Assembly: GCA_032054765.1 (NCBI GenBank)
Contig: DAMBSC010000014.1
Span: 1-64,000 of the forward strand
Length of the DNA stretch: 64,000 nucleotides
Direction of reading: 5' to 3'
Source of the DNA: DFXE01 sp032054765
GTDB lineage: Bacteria; Bacteroidota; Bacteroidia; Bacteroidales; Tannerellaceae
The notes beneath the pieces were generated by a model that saw only the letters and a program-made list of their open reading frames with translations, was not told the origin of the DNA and made no database searches. Positions 34,973-43,537 of this stretch are shown piece after piece (within the stretch, counting starts at the first letter, position 1; each line of letters begins with the position of its first letter). The position numbers and the translations under genes were made by a program.

Positions 34973-35012
34973 AAAATTCCAGAGACAAGCATAATGTTTG
35001 TCCTGGAATTTT
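34973..35012 (+). terminator. 15-bp hairpin just after an operator-promoter
   Basis: AAAATTCCAG and GACAA pair with CTGGAATTTT and TTGTC, with a single bulged A and a 9-nt loop. Transcription from the -7 box at 34927 would reach it after about 30 nt, giving an RNA of about 72 nt if it terminates. It is either an attenuator or the end of a small RNA. Confidence 0.55.
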
Positions 35013-35132
35013 ATAATATAACAACCCACCCTTGAATTTGATACTGCCGCTGATGGAATGAAGTAACAGTGGTTTCACATAGTTCAAAAGTCACACTGAC
35101 TGTTAGACAATCGGGTAATTTTTTTATCGGTA

Positions 35133-35258
35133 TGAGAACATTTTCTCACCATGATGAGAATTTTTTCTCATCGCAGTGAGAATTTCTTCTCTTCAGCATG
35201 AGAAAATTTTCTCTTCAGCATGAGAATTTCTTCTCACCATGATGAGAAATAATCCTCA
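35133..35258. repeat. array of six TGAGAA palindromes, 22-bp period
   Basis: Units start at 35133, 35155, 35177, 35199, 35221 and 35243. Each is 16 bp of the form TGAGAA-N4-TTCTCA (slightly degenerate in some), separated by 6-bp spacers such as CCATGA and TCAGCA. Period is exactly 22 bp throughout. The array ends 147 bp before the adhesin gene start. Confidence 0.9.
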
Positions 35259-35405
35259 CTATAGAAACAGAGATTTAGAACGGCAGTAAATCTTGCCAAT
35301 ACTTCATAGGACTCTTAAAATTTAAACAATTTAGTTTAAAAAGAAGTTACTATTCATTAATACTTATAAAGGGTTAAGAATAATAATATTTAAAAGTCCG
35401 ATAAA

Positions 35406-38400
35406 ATGAGAAAAGTTTCCTTGTTTTTGGTGCTATTATTGTGCCTTTCAAAAATACCTTTGTATACTCAAACACCAATCCTTGTTAATAATTTGACGGA
35501 GTTAACCGATGAATTAAACGCTGTTAGAACCGAATCCACAATAATAAAGCTATCAGACAATTTTGATGCCTCTACAACTTTAAATGCAAGCCTATCGTGG
35601 AGCCTTAATCACCAACAAGATATTACACTTGATGGTAATCATAAAGAATTTCTGGTAAATGGTAATTTTAAACATTTTGTTGTCACCAAAACAGGGTCGG
35701 CGGGTATTGTTACATTTACAAATCTTGTAATAACAGGAAGAAGAACTTCTTCATCTAATGATCTTGGAGGCGGAATATCTCTGAATTCGAATAATTCGGG
35801 GATATATATATTTGATGGTATGCGAATGAAATCAATCGTATCAACAAATTATGAAGCAGCGATATCCTTTCAGAATACACCTGTAGAAATAGTCAACTCT
35901 TCCTTTGAAGAAAACCTGATCACTTACGGAAATGGTTCAGCTATTGCTGGAAAAGGAAATTTAGTCGTGAGAAATTGTTCTTTCTATAAAAATGAGAATA
36001 GCAGTTACGGTAATTTCTCGGGAGGGGCGATCGGTTTCTTTAATTATGCATCTACAGCTTTAGTTACTAATTGTTATTTTTTAGAAAATAGTTCTCTTTT
36101 AAAAGGTGGGGCTTTAGGTATTACAAATAGTTCCGGAGGATCAGTAACAATCAATTTAAGTTATTTTGAGAAAAACAAGACCACTCTTGTAGATAATTCA
36201 TATTCAGATGGTGGAGCAGTCTCTATTTTTGGAGGGGGTACCAAGTTAGCTGAATTTATGATAAGTAATTCAACTTTTGTAGGGAATGAGGCAGCAGACG
36301 ATGGTGGTGCAGTCTTTATTGAAAATCAAGGCACTGGGACAAAAAATTCCATTATAAATTGTACAATGTTTAATAATAAGGCACTTGGTATAAAAAATGA
36401 TAATAATACCAGTATCTATGAAACAGGCGGTGGCGCGATACAGCTGTCTGTAGGTTCAGTCCTAACATTAGAAAATAACACAATTGTTAATAATTCATCT
36501 ACTTTTTCAGGAGGGGGATTAGGTGTACATGCGCATCAAACGCAAGGAACCCCTTCATTCATATTGAAGAATAACATTATCCTGGGAAATACAGTCACCG
36601 ATGTGTTAAACAGGCAAAATGGAGATAATATAGATGCCAAAAACTATGAGGGTACAGTAAGCTTAATAGACCCTTCTTCTGAAGGAAATATAGGGATAGA
36701 CAACGGAGTAGCTTTAGATCCGACAATTACTGTGAAAAATGTATTTGGAACATCAACTCCATCTCTTCAGACGAATGCACAGAGTTCGATAGGAAAGATT
36801 GGGAATCCTAATGATGAAACAGTAAATCCTTTTCTATATATTGAAATGCCGACATTAGTCATTATCCCTTTTGATGAGGACAGCGAAGGTTTGCCGCCTG
36901 ACAATCTGTTTGCCAAAGGATTAGCAGATAGCAAAGGTGTTGTTTCGGTTCCTCCTCTGGAATTTGACCAACAAGAGTTCTACAGAGATGATACTGCTCC
37001 GGATGTAGGGTCGGTTGAAATTTTCTGGGTTAGGTTTAATGCTAACGGAGGATATTGGACAAAAATGGATGATTATGAATCAACCGATAATTATTATTTC
37101 ATACGGGATGATGATAAAGTAATGTATCAATATGCGCTCATCCGTAATGACAGAGAATTGACTGTTACAGCTCCATCGGGACTTATTCCCCCTGCCGGAT
37201 CATCCTTTTTGACTTGGGTATTGGATGACGGAACAGATACAGAATGGGATTTTTCAACTCCTATTACGGAGAATGTAAAACTAAAGGCTACCTGGTCAGG
37301 TTCTCCATTATTGTACAATGTTACGTATGCAGGAAATGAAGTGGGAGTAGAGAACTTCCCTGACCCGGAAGTGATAGCTATTTCTGAAGGTGTATCATAT
37401 ACGGTAGTCAGTCCTGATCCTACCAGGTCAGGCTATATTTTTCTGGGTTGGGAAGCTACAAGCAATTCTCCTATCGTTGGTACGCCTACCGGTAATAATA
37501 ATCTGTATAAAGCCGGTGACATATTCACTATGCCGGAAGATAATGTTCTTTTGACAGCACAATGGCAAGTTACACCTCCTGAAACTAAACCTCTTTTACA
37601 GTGGTCTGTATCGATAACAAATAATAATTCCGGATCTTTCCAGGATGTCGGAAATAATCGAACGACAACTGTTCGTGAGGGGGTAAATGTATATCTTCAG
37701 ATACGACCTGTTGTGGATGAAAGTATTACATGGGATAGTTGGAAGATAGACTATACGGCTGTGCCTGTTGGAAATGAATATCCTATGACTACCCCAATTT
37801 CAAAGACACTACGTTATAGTTTTAATGAAGGCCGTCCACATACATTAGCTGCTACTTACGACTATACCGTAGTAAGATTAACACTTTACAATAACGGTGT
37901 GGAAGTAGGAAACTATATTTATGACGATCCTGCTTATCATCATAAAATTGTGATTCAGAAAGTGACAGTAATGGTTTCCTTGCAATGGTCGGTTTCAACC
38001 ACTAGTGCAACTCCTACTTCCTTCTCGGATGTTGTTAATAATAGTACTACTGCTGTAAGAAATGGAACTCCTGTTTATCTTCAGATCCGGCCTGTTATTG
38101 ATGAAAGAATCGCTTTTGATAGTTGGGAAATAGACTATATGGCAGTTCCTACAGAGTATGAATATCCTATGACTGCTCCTATTCCGCTGACTGTACGTTA
38201 TAATTTCAATGAAAGTCGTCCGCATATATTGGTGGGGAACTATATATACACCGTTACCCGTTTGAGACTTTATAATGGAAATATAGAAGTAGGCAATTAC
38301 AATTATACAGATACACCTTACCGACATACAATTATTATTTCGGAGGAGGAAGAATCTCCAACACTCCAATGGTCAGTCTCCACCACTACAAGTCAGCCGT

Positions 38401-39752
38401 CGGCTTATCGGGACGTGGATGATCAGTCTGTGACTAGCGTCTACGAAGGTACGCCGGTATACTTGCAGATCCGTCCTATAGTACCGGCTACAATTACTTG
38501 GGATAGTTGGAGAATAGAATACACGGCGGTTCCTCCAGGATATACCCATCCTATTGTAGGGAATATTTCTCAATCGATTCGTTATACCTTCAATGAAGGT
38601 AATCCTCATATGCTTGTAGGTTCTTATATTTATTCAGTTACTCGGCTGATTCTTTATAATCAAGGAGTAGAAGTCGCAGGTTATATTTTCAGTGATCCCC
38701 CATATAGACACACGATAGTTATTGGAACAGGAAATGCCATTCGTCCGGGTGAAATTGCCCCATGGTGTTCTTCCGATGGTGAGCTTCGGATTCCTTATGA
38801 ATATCTCCAACGCAGTGAACCTCTGGAATATACCGTCGAGTTTTCAGAAACTGCTCATCAAGCGGGCTTTACTGATGTGACGGAATATACTCCGCTTCCG
38901 GAAGGATATATTACAATTCCAGTAGGAAAAGATATATCTAAAGGTTGGTATTCAGGTGTTTTACGTATTCGTTACACCTCTAATCCAGAGCGTATTCAGG
39001 AGTACCCTTTTACATTTGAAGTCAGAAGTATTACCCGTATAGTAGAAGAGCCGGTGTCGGTCTCTGCTCTTTGCGACGGCGATGGCTTTATCCTAAATGT
39101 CGAAGCTGAAGGGGATGAACTAAGTTATCAGTGGTATCATAACAATATGATATTGGTGGGAGCTACTTCATCTTCTTATGAAGGAGTCATCTCTCAAGAA
39201 ACTTTAGGAGAGTACTATGTGGAAGTAACAGGATATTGTAATACTGTTACTAGCCGTAAGGTTATGGTAGACTCAAATGTTCTTACAATTTATATCAAAT
39301 GGGATGATGTTCTGTATGTAGTTAACCCTGATAATTATTACGTTTCTTTCCAGTGGTATAAAGATGGAATGGATATTTCTGCCTATGGTAAATCAATTTA
39401 TTATACTGATGAAGAGGGGCTTAGAGGAACTTATAAAGTAAGAGCGTATAAGGCGGACGGTACATATGATGAAAGTTGTCCGATATACTTCCATGAAACA
39501 ACAAAAGGTACGTCGGTGAATGTTTACCCTACTATTGTAGATAAAGGCAGGCAGATCACCGTAGAAATACATCAGGAACAGCAGGGAGAAAGTCAACTTG
39601 AGATGTATGATTTCATGGGAAGACCAGTTTATCGTAGCCAAACAATCGGAAATTATCAGTTGATCAATGCTGATATGGGTACTGGAAACTTTATTCTGAG
39701 AATTACTACTCCGGAAGGCAAAGTAAATACTAAAAAAATTATTATAAAATAA
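35406..39752 (+). CDS. large T9SS-sorted adhesin-like protein
   Basis: A 1448-residue secreted protein. After a signal peptide come Pmp-like beta-helix repeats (about 110-400; GGAIGFFNYAS, GGAVFIENQG). Two InlB/Flg_new-like beta-repeats follow (about 538-625, VRFNANGGYW...ENVKLKATW; and 630-722, GYIFLGWEATSN...LLTAQWQV). Three tandem copies of a roughly 125-residue domain (about 730-851, 859-978 and 987-1107; each LQWSVS...VYLQIRPV...RY.FNE..PH) are shared with the LRR protein. Ig-like segments (LSYQWYHNNM, VSFQWYKDGM) lead to a classic type A T9SS sorting domain (VNVYPTIVDKG...LEMYDFMGRPVY...GNFILRI), so export by T9SS and surface anchoring are expected. Two outer-membrane barrel genes follow on the same strand. 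Confidence 0.85.
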   Translation: MRKVSLFLVLLLCLSKIPLYTQTPILVNNLTELTDELNAVRTESTIIKLSDNFDASTTLNASLSWSLNHQQDITLDGNHKEFLVNGNFKHFVVTKTGSAGIVTFTNLVITGRRTSSSNDLGGGISLNSNNSGIYIFDGMRMKSIVSTNYEAAISFQNTPVEIVNSSFEENLITYGNGSAIAGKGNLVVRNCSFYKNENSSYGNFSGGAIGFFNYASTALVTNCYFLENSSLLKGGALGITNSSGGSVTINLSYFEKNKTTLVDNSYSDGGAVSIFGGGTKLAEFMISNSTFVGNEAADDGGAVFIENQGTGTKNSIINCTMFNNKALGIKNDNNTSIYETGGGAIQLSVGSVLTLENNTIVNNSSTFSGGGLGVHAHQTQGTPSFILKNNIILGNTVTDVLNRQNGDNIDAKNYEGTVSLIDPSSEGNIGIDNGVALDPTITVKNVFGTSTPSLQTNAQSSIGKIGNPNDETVNPFLYIEMPTLVIIPFDEDSEGLPPDNLFAKGLADSKGVVSVPPLEFDQQEFYRDDTAPDVGSVEIFWVRFNANGGYWTKMDDYESTDNYYFIRDDDKVMYQYALIRNDRELTVTAPSGLIPPAGSSFLTWVLDDGTDTEWDFSTPITENVKLKATWSGSPLLYNVTYAGNEVGVENFPDPEVIAISEGVSYTVVSPDPTRSGYIFLGWEATSNSPIVGTPTGNNNLYKAGDIFTMPEDNVLLTAQWQVTPPETKPLLQWSVSITNNNSGSFQDVGNNRTTTVREGVNVYLQIRPVVDESITWDSWKIDYTAVPVGNEYPMTTPISKTLRYSFNEGRPHTLAATYDYTVVRLTLYNNGVEVGNYIYDDPAYHHKIVIQKVTVMVSLQWSVSTTSATPTSFSDVVNNSTTAVRNGTPVYLQIRPVIDERIAFDSWEIDYMAVPTEYEYPMTAPIPLTVRYNFNESRPHILVGNYIYTVTRLRLYNGNIEVGNYNYTDTPYRHTIIISEEEESPTLQWSVSTTTSQPSAYRDVDDQSVTSVYEGTPVYLQIRPIVPATITWDSWRIEYTAVPPGYTHPIVGNISQSIRYTFNEGNPHMLVGSYIYSVTRLILYNQGVEVAGYIFSDPPYRHTIVIGTGNAIRPGEIAPWCSSDGELRIPYEYLQRSEPLEYTVEFSETAHQAGFTDVTEYTPLPEGYITIPVGKDISKGWYSGVLRIRYTSNPERIQEYPFTFEVRSITRIVEEPVSVSALCDGDGFILNVEAEGDELSYQWYHNNMILVGATSSSYEGVISQETLGEYYVEVTGYCNTVTSRKVMVDSNVLTIYIKWDDVLYVVNPDNYYVSFQWYKDGMDISAYGKSIYYTDEEGLRGTYKVRAYKADGTYDESCPIYFHETTKGTSVNVYPTIVDKGRQITVEIHQEQQGESQLEMYDFMGRPVYRSQTIGNYQLINADMGTGNFILRITTPEGKVNTKKIIIK

Positions 39753-39777
39753 TCAGGTGAAAAGTAAAAAATAAGTC

Positions 39778-40782
39778 ATGATAAATAAAAAAATTAACAG
39801 GCAAACCCAGAAGGCCCTTTTACTTTCTATTATAACCTTTATATGCAGTTCTTTATATGCACAGCAGTATAACAATCAAAATAATCAAGATGCTAAAGGC
39901 TCTTATTTGACTGTTTCGGGTGGTATAGGTTCATCGTCGCTCGTATATAAACTAACTTACCAAATCAAAAATATGGAGCAACAAGGGAACCGTAAAAAAT
40001 CAAATTTGGGATACAACTTTGAAATCCGCTACAGTTATTATTTTGATACCCACTGGGGTATGGGCACAGGGTTTGGTGTTTCCCGTTACGGTGCTACAGG
40101 AAAGATCAAAGGAGATATGTCGGACGATAAATATATGATATTAGGCCAATATACTGATGATGATGTTATTTCTGGTAATCCACGAGAATATGAGTTGAGA
40201 GCAAGACTACAAAATATTCAGGAGAGACAGACTGCTTATTTGTTGGATATCCCACTTATGCTTCTTTACCAGACGCGTTTTGGAGAAGAACAGATATGGG
40301 GAATGTATGGAGGGGCAGGTATAAAATTACAAATCCCTACTGGTACAAATGTGAAAATTCGTGATGAAGGGTTATTGAATGTATCAGGATATTACCCACA
40401 TATTCCAACGGATATGGGAGCTCCTTCGCTACCACCAGTACCACAACATGGTTATGGAACTGTATCTTATCCTCAAACTGGATTATGTGTGGTAGCCGAT
40501 CCTAAATTGAAGATAGGTGTAGCTGGTACAGCTGAATTGGGTTTAATGGTAAACGTCTACAATGGTGTAGATCTGATGATAGGAGGATACATAGACTACG
40601 GATTTACAGATTTAAAAAATAGAGACTATGCATTATTGGGATCGCCGGAGAACTATCAACCTGCTGCTAATAAGAAAGTAGGAGAAGGTATCAGTTACAA
40701 TGGTATGCTTAATTCGACTGTAACTGATAAAATAAAAGTTTTTTCTTTTGGAGGGAAGATTGCCGTAAGATTAAAATTATAA
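39778..40782 (+). CDS. outer-membrane beta-barrel protein
   Basis: A 334-residue protein with a signal peptide (ALLLSIITFICSSLYAQ). Alternating amphipathic strands with aromatic ends (YNFEIRYSYYFDTHWGMGTGFGVSRYG, TAYLLDIPLMLLYQTRF) and a C-terminal strand finishing KVFSFGGKIAVRLKL fit an outer-membrane barrel of the OmpA/PorT-like group. It starts 26 bp after the adhesin gene, with no promoter in between, so it is co-transcribed and may act as its outer-membrane partner (inference). No OmpA peptidoglycan-binding domain is present. Confidence 0.75.
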   Translation: MINKKINRQTQKALLLSIITFICSSLYAQQYNNQNNQDAKGSYLTVSGGIGSSSLVYKLTYQIKNMEQQGNRKKSNLGYNFEIRYSYYFDTHWGMGTGFGVSRYGATGKIKGDMSDDKYMILGQYTDDDVISGNPREYELRARLQNIQERQTAYLLDIPLMLLYQTRFGEEQIWGMYGGAGIKLQIPTGTNVKIRDEGLLNVSGYYPHIPTDMGAPSLPPVPQHGYGTVSYPQTGLCVVADPKLKIGVAGTAELGLMVNVYNGVDLMIGGYIDYGFTDLKNRDYALLGSPENYQPAANKKVGEGISYNGMLNSTVTDKIKVFSFGGKIAVRLKL

Positions 40783-40833
40783 GTTAAGTGTAAATAGCAT
40801 AACAATATATTAAATTAAAAAAATTCACATCCA

Positions 40834-40864
40834 TTTGTGGATTGGTATAGAGTAGTTATCTTTG
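40834..40864 (+). promoter_or_regulatory. Bacteroidetes consensus promoter
   Basis: TTTG (40834-40837), a 19-bp spacer and TATCTTTG (40857-40864) match the consensus exactly. The start codon at 40883 is 19 nt downstream. Confidence 0.8.
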
Positions 40865-40882
40865 TTACAAAATAAAAAGCAA

Positions 40883-41515
40883 ATGATAACAGGTTTCAAA
40901 AAACTTCTGTATATTGGTTTGATTGCGATGTTAGCGATGCCTGTTGCTGCTAAGATAAAATATGGAGTACATGCTGGTATTTCCCGTTCTTGGCTAATTC
41001 AGAAAGTAGATCTGGACTATAACTCCGGCTCTAAAGTAGGTTTTAGTATTTCAGGTTTAGCAGATATACCTTTCTACAGACGGTTCTCCTTTCGTCCGGA
41101 GATTGCGCTCACAAATCAGGGAGGATCTTATAGCTCAATTCAAAATGAAGATGGAGAATTTACATTAAAGCACTCAGTCAATCATTACTCATTACAGATA
41201 CCTCTCAATATTGCATTTAATATCCCCATATCAGGTGTTCGACTGGCAGTGTACGCCGGACCTGCTCCAGATATCCACTTATGGGGAAACATGAAAACAC
41301 AAGGGGTAGGAGAGACCTCTATCCCTACCACGGAAAAAGGAATGAAGTCTTTCGATCTAGGCGTAAATTCAGGGATTAGTGTAGAATACAAAAATATCTT
41401 TTTTTCTATGAATATTCTGTGTGGAACATTGGATCGCCGGATCGACAAAATAGACAACGAATCAAAGGTTTATCAAAACAATGTCACTTTCTCACTGGGG
41501 TATATTTTTCGATAA
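40883..41515 (+). CDS. outer-membrane beta-barrel (PorT-like) protein
   Basis: A 210-residue barrel protein from ATG 40883. A TTG start at 40862 would fall inside the -7 box and is rejected. The signal peptide (LLYIGLIAMLAMPVAA) is followed by KIKYGVHAGISRSWLIQKV and repeated amphipathic strands (RFSFRPEIALTNQGGSYSS, HYSLQIPLNIAFNIPI, VRLAVYAGPAPD), ending VTFSLGYIFR with terminal aromatic-Arg, typical of Bacteroidetes OMP_b-brl_2 proteins. It has its own consensus promoter, so it is probably expressed independently of the adhesin operon. Role unknown. Confidence 0.75.
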   Translation: MITGFKKLLYIGLIAMLAMPVAAKIKYGVHAGISRSWLIQKVDLDYNSGSKVGFSISGLADIPFYRRFSFRPEIALTNQGGSYSSIQNEDGEFTLKHSVNHYSLQIPLNIAFNIPISGVRLAVYAGPAPDIHLWGNMKTQGVGETSIPTTEKGMKSFDLGVNSGISVEYKNIFFSMNILCGTLDRRIDKIDNESKVYQNNVTFSLGYIFR

Positions 41516-41519
41516 TTAT

Positions 41520-41549
41520 TTTGTAATTCAAAGAAAAGCAGTACCTTTG
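41520..41549 (+). promoter_or_regulatory. promoter of the rplM operon
   Basis: TTTG (41520-41523), an 18-bp spacer and TACCTTTG (41542-41549). Transcription should start near 41556, leaving a leader of about 120 nt before rplM. Confidence 0.7.
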
Positions 41550-41584
41550 CAAGCCGATTATTATCCAAATTTACTAAGAGTTTA

Positions 41585-41637
41585 GTTCTTAGCACATTGT
41601 TGTATCTTGTGTCCGAGGCAAAGATGATGTTGAGAAC
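41585..41637 (+). promoter_or_regulatory. structured leader upstream of rplM
   Basis: The leader can pair GTTCT (41585) with AGAAC (41633-41637), ACAT with ATGT inside it, and ATCTT (41604-41608) with AAGAT (41621-41625). A ribosomal-protein L13 leader has been described for Bacteroidia (from memory), so L13 autoregulation is plausible. Confidence 0.45.
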
Positions 41638-41676
41638 TTGTTTTTTGAATTATTAATTAAAAAATTTTGAAAGAAA

Positions 41677-42132
41677 GTGGATACTTTAAGTTTTAAGACC
41701 ATTTCTGCAAACAAAGCAACTGTAAACAAAGAATGGGTTGTAGTAGACGCAACCGGTCAACATTTGGGTCGCTTGTGTTCAAAAGTTGCGAAACTTTTGC
41801 GTGGCAAGTATAAACCCAATTTTACCCCGCACGTTGATTGTGGTGATAATGTAATTATCATCAATGCAGACAAAATCGTTCTGACAGGAAATAAGTGGAA
41901 CGATCGTATTTATTTGAGACATACCGGATATCCGGGTGGACAGAGAGAGTTTACACCTGCCGATCTTATGGCTAAAGGTGAAGACCGTTTGTTCCGTAAA
42001 GTAGTTAAGGGTATGTTACCTAAAAATCGCCTGGGCGCTAAGTTGTTGACCAACTTACACGTATATGCCGGAGCAGAGCACAAACATGAGGCTCAACAAC
42101 CCAAATCAATTGATATAAACTCACTTAAATAA
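41677..42132 (+). CDS. rplM: 50S ribosomal protein L13
   Basis: A 151-residue protein with the L13 signatures WVVVDATGQHLGRLCSKVAKLLRGKYKPNFTPHVDCGD, TGNKWNDRIYLRHTGYPGG and VKGMLPKNRLG. The start codon is GTG at 41677, since no ATG fits the family N-terminus. It leads the cluster rplM-rpsI-rpsB-tsf, in the usual order for Bacteroidetes, with 2 bp between rplM and rpsI. Control by a leader structure is likely (see 41585-41637). Confidence 0.98.
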   Translation: MDTLSFKTISANKATVNKEWVVVDATGQHLGRLCSKVAKLLRGKYKPNFTPHVDCGDNVIIINADKIVLTGNKWNDRIYLRHTGYPGGQREFTPADLMAKGEDRLFRKVVKGMLPKNRLGAKLLTNLHVYAGAEHKHEAQQPKSIDINSLK

Positions 42133-42134
42133 TT

Positions 42135-42521
42135 ATGGAAGTAGTAAATGCAATAGGAAGACGTAAAGCAGCAGTTGCACGCGTCTACGTAAGCGAAGGT
42201 ACCGGAAAAATCACTATCAACAAACGTGACCTCGAAAATTACTTTCCTTCTTCAATTCTTCAGTTTGTAGTAAAACAACCGTTGAATACTTTAGATGTAG
42301 TTGAAAAGTATGACATTCGTATCAACCTTGATGGAGGTGGATTCAAAGGTCAGGCTGAAGCTGCACGCCTGGGTATCGCCCGCGCATTGATAAAGATTAA
42401 TGCAGAAGATAAACCAGCCCTAAGAGCAGAAGGTTTTGTAACTCGTGATCCACGTGAAGTAGAACGTAAGAAACCGGGTCAACCAAAAGCACGTAAGAGA
42501 TTCCAGTTCAGTAAACGTTAA
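42135..42521 (+). CDS. rpsI: 30S ribosomal protein S9
   Basis: A 128-residue S9. AIGRRKAAVARVYVSEGTGKITINKRDLENYF opens the protein, GGGFKGQAEAARLGIARAL lies in the middle, and the tail RKKPGQPKARKRFQFSKR ends in the conserved Lys-Arg that reaches the ribosomal P site. The gene follows rplM after 2 bp. Confidence 0.98.
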   Translation: MEVVNAIGRRKAAVARVYVSEGTGKITINKRDLENYFPSSILQFVVKQPLNTLDVVEKYDIRINLDGGGFKGQAEAARLGIARALIKINAEDKPALRAEGFVTRDPREVERKKPGQPKARKRFQFSKR

Positions 42522-42658
42522 CCTTATTTGTGAGTTTCTTACAAGTAGAAAGCGTTTAGTATCTAAATTATCAGGATTTCTTTTGCATGTGGATATGTTG
42601 GAGGACTACCTGGTGATTGTATGGTAAAACAGAATGTAAACGATTTAAAAAAAGAAAA

Positions 42659-43516
42659 ATGTCAAGAGTTAATTTTGATCAGTTATTAGAAGCCGGTGTG
42701 CACTTCGGACACTTAAAAAGAAAGTGGAACCCCGCAATGGCTCCTTATATATTCATGGAGCGCAATGGTATACATATCATTGATTTACATAAAACAGTTG
42801 CTAAAGTTGATGAAGCTGCTGAAGTAATGAAAAACCTTGCCAGATCAGGCAAGAAAATACTTTTCGTAGCAACCAAAAAACAAGCTAAACAAATTGTCGC
42901 AGATAAGGCTACATCAGTTGGTATGCCTTATGTTATCGAACGTTGGCCGGGTGGTATGTTGACAAACTTCCCGACAATCCGTAAAGCCATTAAAAAGATG
43001 ACTACTATCGATAAGATGACAAAAGACGGTACATTTGATAATCTATCGAAAAGAGAAAAACTTCAAATCACGCGTCAACGTGCTAAGTTGGAAAAGATGT
43101 TAGGTTCGATTATTGACCTGACTCGCCTTCCTTCTGCTTTGTTCGTTGTTGACGTGATGAAAGAACATATTGCTGTTCGCGAAGCAAGACGTTTAGGTAT
43201 TCCTGTATTTGCTATGGTGGATACTAACTCAAATCCGAATGATATTGATTTCGTAATTCCGGCTAATGACGATGCTACCAAGTCGGTAGAGGTTATTTTA
43301 GGCGCTGTTTGCGAAGCAATAAACGAAGGTTTGGAAGAACGTAAAGCGGAAAAGATTGATAATAATAATGAATCTTCAGAAGAAGCAGCGCCAAGAAGAG
43401 AACGTAAAGCAAGAGCTACCGTTAAGAAAGAACGTACAAAAAAAGAAGATGACGAAGCGTTGAACGCTGCAGTTATCGAGAAGGTAGCTAAGGATGTTGA
43501 ATTAGACGAAGAATAA
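42659..43516 (+). CDS. rpsB: 30S ribosomal protein S2
   Basis: A 285-residue S2 from ATG 42659 (MSRVNFDQLLEAGVHFGHLKRKWNP). A TTG start at 42617 would add 14 basic residues foreign to the family and is rejected. Core motifs are RNGIHIIDLHKT, FVATKKQAKQIV, ERWPGGMLTNF and VPAMVDTN-type PVFAMVDTNSNPNDIDFVIPANDD. The C-terminal tail (about 235-285) is unusually acidic and basic (RKARATVKKERTKKEDDEA), longer than in E. coli and usual for Bacteroidetes. The 137-bp gap from rpsI may hold a leader but shows no clear promoter. Confidence 0.98.
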   Translation: MSRVNFDQLLEAGVHFGHLKRKWNPAMAPYIFMERNGIHIIDLHKTVAKVDEAAEVMKNLARSGKKILFVATKKQAKQIVADKATSVGMPYVIERWPGGMLTNFPTIRKAIKKMTTIDKMTKDGTFDNLSKREKLQITRQRAKLEKMLGSIIDLTRLPSALFVVDVMKEHIAVREARRLGIPVFAMVDTNSNPNDIDFVIPANDDATKSVEVILGAVCEAINEGLEERKAEKIDNNNESSEEAAPRRERKARATVKKERTKKEDDEALNAAVIEKVAKDVELDEE

Positions 43517-43537
43517 TAAAAGAAAGGAAAAAATTAT

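Noticed and set aside
34773..35087. Minus-strand frame of 104 codons
   Set aside because: It overlaps the end of the Pmp-like gene and the orphan operator, with no family-like sequence or promoter.
35133..35258. CRISPR array
   Set aside because: The repeats are 16 bp and the spacers only 6 bp, several of them identical; no cas genes are present. The pattern is an array of protein-site-like dyads.
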